From positions 12,020,810-12,084,809 of the forward strand of contig NC_092051.1 in assembly GCF_003086295.3 (NCBI RefSeq): DNA of 64,000 nt. Direction: 5' to 3'. Shown here piece after piece: positions 10,640 through 20,887 of the stretch (position 1 is its first letter; the number at the start of each line of letters is the position of its first letter). Below the pieces are notes generated by a model that was not told the DNA's origin, ran no database searches, and saw only the letters and a program-made list of their open reading frames with translations. This DNA is from Arachis hypogaea (Eukaryota; Streptophyta; Magnoliopsida; Fabales; Fabaceae). Position numbers and translations under genes: made by a program.

Positions 10640-13193
10640 TCTAGGGTCCTTCGGTGGTTTCACTAAGGAAACAAAGAAAAAACAAAAAGGCAAAGGCTTA
10701 TGCATGCATGTACATATATATATGACGGAAGATCAAATGGATGACACATAAGCATCCATTTCTCAACAAAACTTTATCATTCAGTTTCAAACTCATTGCA
10801 TGCAAAAGGGAAAGAGTGACCGAGAGAGAAAGAGAGAGAACCGTAACCCATCAAATTTCTGCCTTCAATTTCTCGCGATCCGTAACTCCAATAAAAAATC
10901 TAATCCGATAAAAGTGTTCGTATCCTTCTCCTCTACGTGTTGGCGTTATTTTTGTCCAGTGGAAGTCGACGGTGACGTAGCTCCCCTACCCCTTAAGTTC
11001 GGTTAACTGGAGTTCTAGGAAGCACAGACGATTTCTGACGCTTTCTCCTTCAGCAGCTCGGTCAGAAAGCTTCTCCGGAACTTTCGATAATTTTAATTTC
11101 GTATGAAGGTAGGGAATTTATTTTTAAAGATAAACGTTTTTAATTTAGAATGCCTACAAAATTAATTGAATAATTATATATATATTAATAATAGTAATGT
11201 TATTGAGTATGGATTATTGCTCTGAATGTGACTGTTTTCTGATTACTAAGAATTTCGCTGATTTGAGAATTGTTGAGAAAAAGGCTGGTGAATTGTTGAG
11301 GAATAAGGAACCCGTAAGGGTGGTTTAGACCGAATTTTAGAGAAAATGCCGCCGAAATTTTATAAAATCTGAGGTTTTATTTGAAAAGTTATTTTAAAAG
11401 ATTTGGTTTTGGAAAATTAAATTATTTAAAATATATTTAGTTAAGGAAAATTTATTCTATTTTAAAGTTTGATTTATTAAGAAAAATATAATGTTTTAAA
11501 CCCAATCTTTTAAGGAGAGATTTTGTTTTAAGTAAAGATTTGAGCTCAGTTTATTAAGAAAAGGAATCTCTGCCACAGGAGAGCAGAGAACAAGGATTTA
11601 AAGAATATATTAATTAATGAAGTGTCTGTCACAGGAGAGCAGATGTGACATTGTTTGGGCCTTAGTGCCAAATGTAAAGTGGGGACGCCCACACACTGAG
11701 AACTGTTTTCCAGATGTACGCTTATTGATTTGGAAAGTCACACTGATGCGGCCTAGCCGTACGACTTATAAGCACACTGATGCATCTGGAAAGCCATATC
11801 TGGGACTTGTGCCCGGATAATGTCGGGAGCGGGTAGGCAACCGACACATGAGCTCATGGCCTGCGTTAGGGATAGACATGCATCATGTTGTTTGCACATT
11901 TGCATTTGATTGCGCTTGCTTGTCTTATTACTTTGTGATTGTATTGTTTGTCTTGTTGTGACTTGCTTGTACATTGAATTGAATCTCTTGCTTGCACTAC
12001 TTGTTTGTGAGTGTATTAAAGTGATTACGAGTTGACATTTGACGGAGGATTAACTATGTGGCTGAGAGACAGAAAATGTGACTAATTTTTATATTTAAGT
12101 TTTGTTTTGAGTTAAGAGATTTTAAAAGGAAGTAATTAATTATCTAAAGTAGAACCAAGAGTATTTTCAAAGGGTTTGATAAAAATATATTTTTATTGAG
12201 TAAAGTTAATTATTTGTACTTTATATCATTACTTTTACGGCATTCCCATTCCCTACTGAGAACGTGTGGTTTGTTCTCACCCCAAATCTTCCACCCTTTC
12301 AGTGACACAGGTTCGGAGATTCAGTAAAAAGTTGCAGATGATTCGTAGATTTACTTGTGATTCCTGTTGTTTTTATAGAGTTCCCTCGTCCTTGTTGCTT
12401 TAGGGTTTTTATTTTATCCAGAGGGATAGGTATTGTATTTGAGTTTTACATTGAATTTAATCGTATAACATCTATTATTATTAGTAATTATGTGATTATT
12501 ATTATTTGAAGATCTTTTGTTATGTGATTTTTAATTACTAAAATCTATTTTCTGAAATTTTCTTAAAAACGGAAACGCGATATCGACGTAAAGGCTCAAT
12601 AGTAAATTTATAATAAAAGAAATCAGGTCCGTAACGCCTTACTTTTGGTACGATCATGACGTGCTAACAGTTAGGGTGTTACACTGAGCGACGGTAGCGT
12701 CCTGCGGCGTATGCCATGAGGAGGAAAGAGGAGAAGTGTGACGGAGAGAGATCTGGCAGATAGAGCCGATCCAGTGAGATCTGGCGCTGATGATACGCAA
12801 ATTGCGGATTTGGACCAGGGCACCGGGTTTTAGGTACTTGTGGAAGTTGTGTGGGTGTTGACGAAGGGAGGGAAGAGTGTGCATTGGGGAGGGGGCTGCG
12901 ATAGGGAGGGGGTTGCGATGGGGAGGGAGAGGAAGGGGGAATGTGCGTTGGGAGCGGGGCTGTGTCGGGGAGGGAGAGTGTGTGTTGGGGAGGGGGCTTT
13001 AGTGGTGGTTTGCCAGGTCATCAAAATATGGTGGCCACGTCATCATTTTACTTGTTGGAGATTTGTTCTGGCGAGTTTGAGGACACGCTTGTCAAATTTT
13101 AAAATTTTTTAGGGACTATTTTGTCAATAACAAAAATCAGGTACTATTTTGCCAGCGCCAAAATATTTTGGGTACCGATTTGATATTTACCTC
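10203..13193. mobile_element. Non-autonomous Mutator-like element carrying a solo LTR
   Basis: The ends are GAGATAAATACCAAATCGGTA on the left and TACCGATTTGATATTTACCTC on the right, near-perfect inverted repeats. A perfect 9-bp TSD, TTAATAATA, lies at 10194-10202 and 13194-13202. Subtracting the 2,180-bp solo LTR and its TSD leaves about 806 bp. The interior at 10260-10500 and 12690-13110 is far more GC-rich than the surroundings (CACC/CAACAAC stretches on the left, GGGAGGGGG on the right). This could be captured exon-like DNA, but no protein family is recognisable. Confidence 0.85.
10504..12683 (+). mobile_element. Solo LTR of a gypsy-type retrotransposon
   Basis: It starts TGTAAGACCCC, ends GGGTGTTACA, and is flanked by the perfect 5-bp TSD CTGAG (10499-10503 and 12684-12688). 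There is no internal region, so this is the scar left by LTR-LTR recombination. It contains a (TTA)n run (10612-10640). The stretch 10830-11080 is similar to the inverted LTR at 14989-18137 (CCGTAACTCCAATAAAAAATC, CTACGTGTTGGCG, CAGAAAGCTTCTCCGGA), so both belong to one family. Confidence 0.92.
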
Positions 13194-13243
13194 TTAATAA
13201 TATTATTGATGCTTTGAATTTGTTGAGTTTATAAATAATTTCC

Positions 13244-13245
<2 letters not shown>

Positions 13246-13304
<59 letters not shown>
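13246..13304. repeat. (AT)n microsatellite within one palindrome arm
   Basis: About 29 AT units. The matching position in the left arm (about 9312-9322) is only a short AATATATATTATAG, so the repeat expanded in one arm after the palindrome formed. Confidence 0.9.
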
Positions 13305-13307
<3 letters not shown>

Positions 13308-13602
13308 TTAGTGCAAAGATACTAAATAGAATTATTAATTTAGTTTAAAGAGATGAAAAATTAAAATTGTTATTACTCATATATTGAATAATGTGTTCAT
13401 TAATTTTTACTTTATTATAAAAATGATCTAGATCATAATATTAATAATATATTATAGAATTATTATTATTAATATATTAACTGTATTTTAATGTTTATTA
13501 TTTATATATTTAAAAAGTATATTTGAGAATTATTTAGTTAATTTTATAATAAATAATAAGTTTAAATTTGAATAATTACAATAAACAAATGAATAAATAA
13601 AA

Positions 13603-14717
13603 AATCTAATTTATTTTGTCACAGTGACTCTGCCGGCGGCGCAGGAACGAAACAATCAACCTACCAAACTTATCGAATCCATTCTAGAAAAACCAGTGCT
13701 TTCTTTTTTGGAGCACAACAAAAACTAACCACACCCATCCAATTGGTCTTATTTTAATCCACACATACCAGAAATATATTAGTCCTTCTTCTTTTGCATG
13801 ATTGCCTTTGAACTTTACTTTAGCACGCAATTCATAATGATTTTTCCTTTTTCATTACTTTATTTCAAAAGATTAATTCAACTGTTTACCTAATTTTTAA
13901 TAGTTTGAATTAAAGTTATAACATATGGTCTCAATCTTTTGTGTATCGGTGTATGTGTGGTTTCTGGTTTGCTATGTGATAACTTCAATTGCTGCTGAAT
14001 TTGGTGATCCATGTTCCATGATTTATGATTAGTTGTGAATTGTGCATGGACTTCACGTTTGGCCACCTTCTAACTAATTTTGTTCTGTTCTTCATATATT
14101 ATATACTTCTGTTAGAATCATATAATATAGTCACATTTTAATTAATTATGATAATAATAATAATATCTTGTAGCTTTATAGTTAGTATCATCAGGCTTTT
14201 GCATTCAGGTCCATGATATATACTAAACAAATTTCAGAAGTTTTACTGAGATTAATATAAACGTTGCAACATGATGGTCCAGCTTTAATTTATATATTTA
14301 AATGTGGCATTAAAAAATAAAATGACTTTGAATAAACATTTTTGTAGGCATATTAGTTATTAATCAAACATGAGTAACCTACTTTACAATAAAGTAATAT
14401 ATAAAATATGAAGAATTTGAAAACGGCAGTAGAGATCTGAAAATTAAAGAAATTATTCCATTAAAAAATAATTAATAAACTTTGAAACGATATGACATGA
14501 ATGCACGTTTCCTTCTTTCAAATGTATTTATAATTCGTAATATTATATTTATTATTTTTATGTACAACAAATTCGATTCATCTAATTTAATTTCAAGAAT
14601 TGTAATTATATTTTTTTAATTAAATTTTTTAGTTTTTCAAATATATTATATATGTTAAATATGGGTATTAAAGAAATGATGAATTTAATTATCACTTAAT
14701 TTTTTTAATATACTTTT
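13603..14717. other. AT-rich spacer
   Basis: A short GC-richer patch near 13630 (GCCGGCGGCGCAGG) is followed by ordinary AT-rich sequence. No gene or element was recognised on either strand. Confidence 0.45.
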
Positions 14718-14722
14718 GGATC

Positions 14723-14918
14723 TGTAACAGTCTAGACCACCCGCTAGCACGATATTGTCCGCTTTGGCACACAAGGCCTCACGGTTTTGCCTTTGACGAT
14801 AGGGATGCTAGCCGAAGCCCCCTACACTCACTCGTCAAAACGCGTCATGCTAGGGAGAGGTATCCACACCCTTATAAGGCATGCTTCGTTCCCCTCTCCA
14901 ACCGATGTGGGCCTTACA
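14723..14918 (-). repeat. TRIM-type 3' LTR (196 bp)
   Basis: On the minus strand it starts TGTAAGGCCCACATCGG and ends CTGTTACA. A polypurine tract (minus-strand AGGGGGGTGGATT) directly precedes it at 14919-14931, which marks it as the 3' LTR. It is nearly identical to 24746-24941. Confidence 0.9.
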
Positions 14919-14972
14919 ATCCACCCCCCTAAGGGAGTCCAGCGCCCTCGCTGGCACATCGATCCGGGTTCT

Positions 14973-14985
14973 GGCTCTGATACCA
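14973..14985 (-). promoter_or_regulatory. Primer-binding site, tRNA-iMet type (TRIM)
   Basis: On the minus strand this reads TGGTATCAGAGCC, complementary to the 3' end of initiator methionine tRNA. It lies three bases from the end of the long LTR, not of the 196-bp LTR. This is the key oddity of the composite element. Confidence 0.85.
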
Positions 14986-15299
14986 TAACGTAACACCCTA
15001 CCACACAGAGCCTTACGCTTAAGTCGTAAAGCAGAGGTGGCGAGGTATTACGACTTCTAAAAAAAATAAAATACATACTTATAGTAGTAGAAAGAAGATA
15101 ATAGACTAGGAGCCTCGAAAAATGGGTAAAACAAAATTGCAAAATGAAAAGCGCCACGCTCCGGAAACGGAACAACTTGCGTGTGAGTCAAACTATAACT
15201 ATAAAAGGTAAGATAATAAAAGTATGAATAGAAAGCCAAAGGTACAAAATAACAAGCTCCTCACTCAGTCCGCGAAGTCAAGGCTGGCTGGAGAATATT

Positions 15300-15301
<2 letters not shown>

Positions 15302-15346
<45 letters not shown>
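15302..15346. repeat. (AT)n microsatellite
   Basis: About 22 AT units inside the long LTR. It creates a spurious Ile-Tyr ORF. Confidence 0.95.
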
Positions 15347-15348
<2 letters not shown>

Positions 15349-16079
15349 AAAACCCAAAATGTACATAAACAAAACCCTGCCTCTCCATAACCCTCTAGGA
15401 GGATCAAAAAGAATAAGTTATGTGGAGAGAAAGCTAAGTACGTGTATATACATCACTACACACCAAAATAACCCAGTAACCACTTCGCTTCAGGTGTCCA
15501 GACGCCTAATGAGATACCTTTCGACCTACATCTGAAAAACAACAACATAGTATGGAATGAGAACCGGAGGTTCTCAGTATGGTAAAGGTGCCCGCATAGT
15601 TAATATAAAAGGTCTCGGGAAAGTCAGAGGCATTCCTAGAACTTCAACACTCAGATTTCAGTTTAAGAATTCAACTAAACCAGAAATTAGGTAAGTTGTC
15701 TAAGGTATTATAGTTCTGAATCTAACTTTAACCTAATAATTCACGTTCTGTCTCCTCTAATCCTCCGAATCATTGGTGGAACAATCCTCTCTCCTCACAC
15801 CTTCGCCAAGAAGGATTTCTCAGAAAACATACACATATAGTTCAAGCAAGAAAAGCACAGGTAGAGAAGCATTTACAGCAAGTAGAACAAGTAGCGGATA
15901 AGCAGAATTAAACAGTTAAGCAAACCAAAACAATGCACACTCAAGCAAACAAACAAATGCATATGATGTATGCCTGTCCTATGGCTGATGAGTCTCATCT
16001 GTCGGTTATACAGCCAACCCGACAAGTCCTGGTAGTTAACCATTGGACAGTCCCTCTGTGCGCGCATCCCCAAGCTCAA

Positions 16080-16228
16080 TAATATTCTATGGAGTCAAAC
16101 TCCAAGCTCAAATATAATATTCCATGGAGTCACACTCCAAGCTCAATAATGTAGTATTCCATGGAGTTAAACTCCAAGCTCAATAATATAGCATTCCATG
16201 GAGTTAAACTCCAAGCTCAATAATATTC
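16080..16228. repeat. 37-bp minisatellite, four copies
   Basis: A unit containing CCATGGAGTTAAACTCCAAG and CTCAATAATAT starts at about 16091, 16126, 16163 and 16200 (spacing 35-37 bp). Each unit contains an inverted pair, GGAGTNAAACTCC, so it can form short hairpins. It lies inside the long LTR. Confidence 0.88.
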
Positions 16229-17023
16229 AATATTCATATTTATATGCATGCCCATGGGGGAATTCAGGGAGTTAAAGTGCCCGGTCACATCTTGCGACAG
16301 AGGGTCAACAAATAGTCTCAAATACACAAGCCACATAATAATCTCTTTCCCTTTTAAAATATTACCTCAAATCAAAACTCCAATTCTTAAAGAAATTTTG
16401 GCAATATCTCCTCTAAGACTCAAATTTTTGCCACCCTTCAAGGGTCCCAACTATCAAACCAAACACCTCTCAGTCATTCAAATCATTTCCAGTAACAAAT
16501 TATTTCATAATCAAACAAATACCAATATTAAATCTTTTTCCAAACTGACCAACTTCAACAGCAAATTATTGACAACAACTAAACCTCACATTTTATACCA
16601 TATACACAATCCATCAATTATTCACTCAGTTCATTCCTATCTTAAGGTCTTCTAGCCTAAGTTTTCACGTGACATTAAACATTAACTATGAGAAACCAAA
16701 ACTATACCTTTGTATGGAATCAAAATATTCAAAGCTCCGGAGAAGCTTTCTGACTGAGCTATCGAAGAAGAAAATGTCCAGAATCGTCTATGCCTCCTAA
16801 AACTTCAATTGGTCAAACTCAAGGGGTAGAAGAACTACGTCACCGTCAACTTCTACCGGTCAAAAGTGGTGCCAACGTGTAGAGGAGGATGATACAAATA
16901 CTTTTACCGGATTAGATTTTTGATTGGAGTCACGGATTGCAAGAAATCGAAGTCGAAAGTTTAGTGGGGTTTACGCCCTCTCGTTCCTCTCTCTCGGTTA
17001 CTCTTCTCTCTCGCCTCTCATTC

Positions 17024-17026
<3 letters not shown>

Positions 17027-17085
<59 letters not shown>
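17027..17085. repeat. (TA)n microsatellite
   Basis: About 29 TA units inside the long LTR. Confidence 0.95.
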
Positions 17086-17088
<3 letters not shown>

Positions 17089-17130
17089 GGCGCAAGTATA
17101 ATAATAATAATAAAGTAAATGCTACTTAAT

Positions 17131-17425
17131 TTGGCTAATTTTTTTTGTTATGGAAGTAAAAGTGGTGATATACTTTAACATGGTAATTTTTGGTGTTTTT
17201 CAAAACTGTGGAAGTACACAAATCCCTGACATCGATTTCTGTACTTAAAATTTTTTAATTTTTTTTTAACACAAATCCCTGGCACCGATTTGGCTATCTC
17301 TCACAAATCCCTGGCACCGATTTGTGTACCTCTCACAAATCGGTCGGTCCGATTTCTGCTTCTCTAGTTAAACGATCCCACATTTAAGTATAACACCCCA
17401 ATAATTCACATTTAAGAAAAACACC
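17131..17425 (-). mobile_element. Small MITE-like element, family D copy 1
   Basis: About 295 bp with several CACAAATC(C/G)(C/G)T-type repeats (ACAAATCCCTGGCACCGATT). The same element occurs in the other orientation at 35338-35674, sharing TGGTGTTTTT, AAATGTGGGA(T)CGTTT, the AAATCGG/GATTTGTG repeats, and a closing TACTTCCATAACAAAAAAA-like end. No coding capacity. The TSD is not clear. Confidence 0.65.
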
Positions 17426-17680
17426 ACTACCACTTTAATATTAAAAATAAAAAAATTCACTTAATTTCTTCAGTTGGTACTATTATATATATAAAGCTAA
17501 TGATATAATAAGACTAATGATACTCATAACTAGATATTATATATATAGGTATACGTATGCAATGGCTTTCCATTAAATAAATGGTTGCCGCCTTTTTTAT
17601 ATATATATATATATATATTTCGAAAGTAGCTAGTCTTGTCCTCTTAAAGGCCACTAATCTTGGTATGCGCACATGCATAA

Positions 17681-17942
17681 TAATAATAATAATAATAATA
17701 ATAATATATAATCGTAATGCATAATCAATACCGCCTTTTGTTTCTTTGCTTTATAATTAATAATAGTAATAATAATACTAGAAATAGTAATGATAATCAT
17801 GTAATAATAATAATAATAAACGTAATAATAGTAATAATAATAATAACGTAGTGAATATAATAACAACAATGAATATATAATACTAGGAAGCAAAATTATA
17901 TAAACTTATAATATGCATATAATACTCATGACAATTATATCC

Positions 17943-17993
<51 letters not shown>
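17681..17993. repeat. Cluster of (TAA)n microsatellites
   Basis: (TAA)n runs lie at 17681-17706 and 17945-17993, with interrupted AATAATAGTAATAAT stretches between them. All sit near the 5' end of the long LTR, matching the position of the (TTA)n run in the solo LTR. Confidence 0.85.
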
Positions 17994-17994
<1 letters not shown>

Positions 17995-18137
17995 TGGATT
18001 TGATTAAATTTAAATTATTATAAAATTAGTTTAATTACTGATAATAAAAATAATTTTTTAAAAATAAGGAATTCTAATTTTATAAAATAAGTTATAACTT
18101 ATTTATATTTATATTTTTAAAACTGAAGGTCACTACA

Positions 18138-18823
18138 TTCTACCCACCTTATAAAAATTTTTACCCTCGAAAATTGATATAAAATGAAAAAGATTCATAC
18201 TAATGTAACTTCCTTTCTTAAACATGTCAAAGAAAAACAGAAAAATTTGACATGCTTTATTTGTAAATCCAGGATATTCTTATGGCTTAAAAGTCTACGC
18301 AAAACGGAAGATACAAGATAGACTCGATGCAGAAAGGTTATAAGGCAGGTTGGTATTAGAACGACGGGTTTATCTCTTCTAATACTCGCTTCATCTAGCT
18401 CTCAAGTTCTGCTGATTCTAATAGTGTCATTATACGTAATACTATCGAAACTGGTTCAGCCTCTGACACTAAATCTATCACAACTTACTCTTTCTCTTGA
18501 CACCTAACAGATTATCAATTATGGGTTCAATCTATGTCATGTCTCTTCCTCATAACTTACCATCTCTGGGTTTCAGGTAATTGTCCCGCACAGCTCTTAA
18601 CATTTCCGGTCCCATATGTATAACTTAAGTTGTATACTCATAATAGTTCGATGCACTACTGCTGCGCCACTCTTACTATTATCCTCCAAGAATTTAGTCA
18701 CTTTTCTAGGCTGACCACTATCGTTCTGTCTCACCATTCGGGGGTCTTTAGTCGATCGCTCAGTTGAAAATCACAAGGCTCACAACTCGGTAATGTACTA
18801 CAATGAATGCTACGTGTTATTTA
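18138..18823 (-). other. Non-coding 3' region of the gag-only retroelement
   Basis: Between the gag stop and the polypurine tract there are about 690 bp with stops in all minus-strand frames. No protease, reverse transcriptase, RNase H or integrase motif is recognisable. This is why the gypsy unit is called non-autonomous. Confidence 0.6.
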
Positions 18824-19832
18824 CTATGCAAGGCAGTCGTAAATTTCGATTATCAGTTCGTGATTACCTCTAATCGGAGTATCTGCGCTTCCAGCACCAT
18901 CCGCTGTCATAGTGAACATGCGTCCCTGATGTTGTGCCTTTCCAGCTTCTTGATTCTTCTTCTTTTCTGGACAATTCCAAGACAAATGCCCAGCTTCACC
19001 ACAGTAGTAGCATACACCTAAACCAGCCCTGCACGGAGTATTCGGGTGGTACTTTCCACACCTCCTACAAGTTAAATCATTTGGTGGGGTCTGAGCTTGC
19101 TTTCCTTTGCCTCTTCCCTGGCTGTTATTATTACTGAATCTCTGGAAATTATTCTGACCCAAATGTGGTTGTGGGGTGTAACCGCCTCGCTTAAAATCTT
19201 GTCCTCTAGGGGCGAAGTTCCTTCCCTGATCTCTCCTAACAAAATTTCGCTGATCACTCTTATCTGATGTCGCCTTTCTCAGACAATCCTCAGCAACTCT
19301 ACTTTTGTTTACCAGTTCCGAAAACACTCTAATCTCCATTGGTGCAACAAAGCTCAGAATATCACTTCGAAGACCTCCTTCATACTTAATACATTTCCAC
19401 TCAGCAAAATCTTCAGGCGAACCTTGACAGATACGAGAAAAGCGACATAACTCCTCAAACCTACTAGTATACTCAGTAACAGTCATCTGTCCCTGCTTTA
19501 ACTGCATCAGTTCAAGTTCTTTGGCATTTCTGGCTGAATTAGGAAAGTATTTCTTATAGAACTCTGTTCGGAAAACCTCCCAAGGAATCACAGCGCCATC
19601 TGGACGCAGGATACATCGTGTCCCCTGCCACCAATACTGAGCCTCACCCTGCAACTGATAAGTTCCAAACTCAACCCATTGCTCCTCAGGAACCTGCTGA
19701 GCCTGCAGTGCCCGTTCCATAGCCTGAATCCAATTGTCTGCATCAGTGGGATTTGAGGTTCCCCTGAAGGTCGGAGGGTGAACTTTCAGAAATGTAGCAA
19801 GTGTCATGGGACCATCCTCATTAGGGGTGTCC

Positions 19833-20010
19833 ATGGATCGGATCATATCCGCAGATCCGCGGTATTTATCCGCATCCGATCCGATAATTGCGGATATGAT
19901 CCGATCCGTAGACTGATCGGATCGGATAGGATCCGATCCGCACCTATTAAGGATCGGATTGCAGATTTCTGTGCTGTATCCGCGGATCCGATCCGCAGAT
20001 CCGCAAAAAA
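19833..20010. repeat. Left subterminal repeat zone of the hAT
   Basis: Many copies of ATCCGATCC and GGATCGGAT in both orientations, with GCGGAT variants. Such subterminal arrays are the usual binding sites of hAT transposases. A matching zone lies at 24190-24340. Confidence 0.85.
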
Positions 20011-20099
20011 TAATTAAAAAATAAAAAATAAAAAATATATATATATGTTAGTTACACCATGTTGCGGCCACCACCTAACTTAACCCTAATCTCATTTTG

Positions 20100-20634
20100 C
20101 ACTTCACACTTCACACTTCACAGAGACATAGACCACAGTTCACCCTTCGTCCCTGACTAGTGACTCCCTTCGAACCCTTCCCTTCCTTGTTCCTTGCTTC
20201 CTTCCTTCATGGCGCTGAAAGCCTGAGACAAAGTGAAACCCAAATCTCCAGACCCCAATCTCACTCTCACCCATTCACCTATTCTGCCCGTCTGCCGTTC
20301 ACCCCGCCGTTCAACCCCTGACCCCCAATCTCTCAGACTCTCACGGTCTCACCTATTTTGTCGTTCACCCCGCCGTTCACCCCGTGACTCCCAATCTCTG
20401 AGAGTCTCACCTATTATGCCGTTCAGGTCGCCATTCACCCCCGCCGTTCCTGCCTGTGCTGGTCGCCTTCCTCCTCAACGTTGACGACAATGTTCAGATC
20501 CTTGAGCAGGCTGTTCAGAGCAACAGTAGCAGCAGCTGCTTGGATTCTCTGCCTCTCTGGTTGAAAGCCCCCAATCTCTCACCCCTAGGCCCTAATCTCA
20601 TCGCCGCGTTCAGGAGTCAGGACTTTAGTCTTCA
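20100..20634 (+). other. GC-rich leader exon of the hAT transposase gene
   Basis: C-rich sequence (CTCACCCATTC, CCGCCGTTCACCCC repeats) with no sustained conserved protein. It ends at a consensus donor, CTTCAG/GTAATT (20634/20635). The intron ends TTGCAG at about 20870, 18 bp upstream of the ATG. I read it as a 5' UTR exon and intron. Confidence 0.55.
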
Positions 20635-20887
20635 GGTAATTTTCATGAGTAACCTGCTGAATTGAAATGCTCTATTTCTCTATTCTGTGTTTGGACTCGA
20701 TTTTTTGACTTATTTTCAATACATAATAGTAACCTGTTGTAATTACCGTTACTGTTATTGTGTTTTTTAAAGAATTCTGCTCATGTTATTGTTTATATGA
20801 ATTATGTGAGATGCTGGTGTTCTATTCTATGTTTATATGATTTATGTAATTATGTGAGATGTTTCTTGCAGGATTGTGTTGCTTGAA

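Larger units (their letters stand above)
8985..13575. mobile_element. Long palindromic (foldback) element split by nested insertions
   Basis: The left arm (about 8985-9515) is the inverted complement of 9516-9634 plus 10177-10202 plus 13203-13575 read in order. Shared landmarks are ATAAATCTTTATCGAT near the centre, CTCAACAAA(C/T)TCAAAGCATC, ATTATTTTTACAATAAAGTG-like sequence and ATTCAAATTT near the ends. With insertions removed, an almost pure inverted repeat of about 1.05 kb remains, with a short loop near 9505-9525. Its outer ends and TSD could not be fixed. No coding sequence belongs to it. Two elements have jumped into its right arm, each with its own TSD (separate entries). Confidence 0.8.
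14989..18137 (-). mobile_element. Long LTR of a gypsy-type element, same family as the solo LTR
   Basis: On the minus strand it runs from TGTAGTGACC (18137) to GGGTGTTACG (14989). A polypurine tract (minus-strand AAGGTGGGTAGAA) abuts its 5' end at 18138-18150, so it is a 3' LTR. The segment 16660-17010 matches the solo LTR at 10830-11090 in inverse orientation. Its length is inflated by a MITE (17131-17425) and by several microsatellites. The last base differs from the expected CA end. Confidence 0.8.

Noticed and set aside
15224..15535. 103-residue ORF with an Ile-Tyr run
   Set aside because: It reads through an (AT)n microsatellite inside an LTR.
17654..17893. Tyr-rich minus-strand ORF
   Set aside because: It is produced by (TAA)n microsatellites in an LTR.
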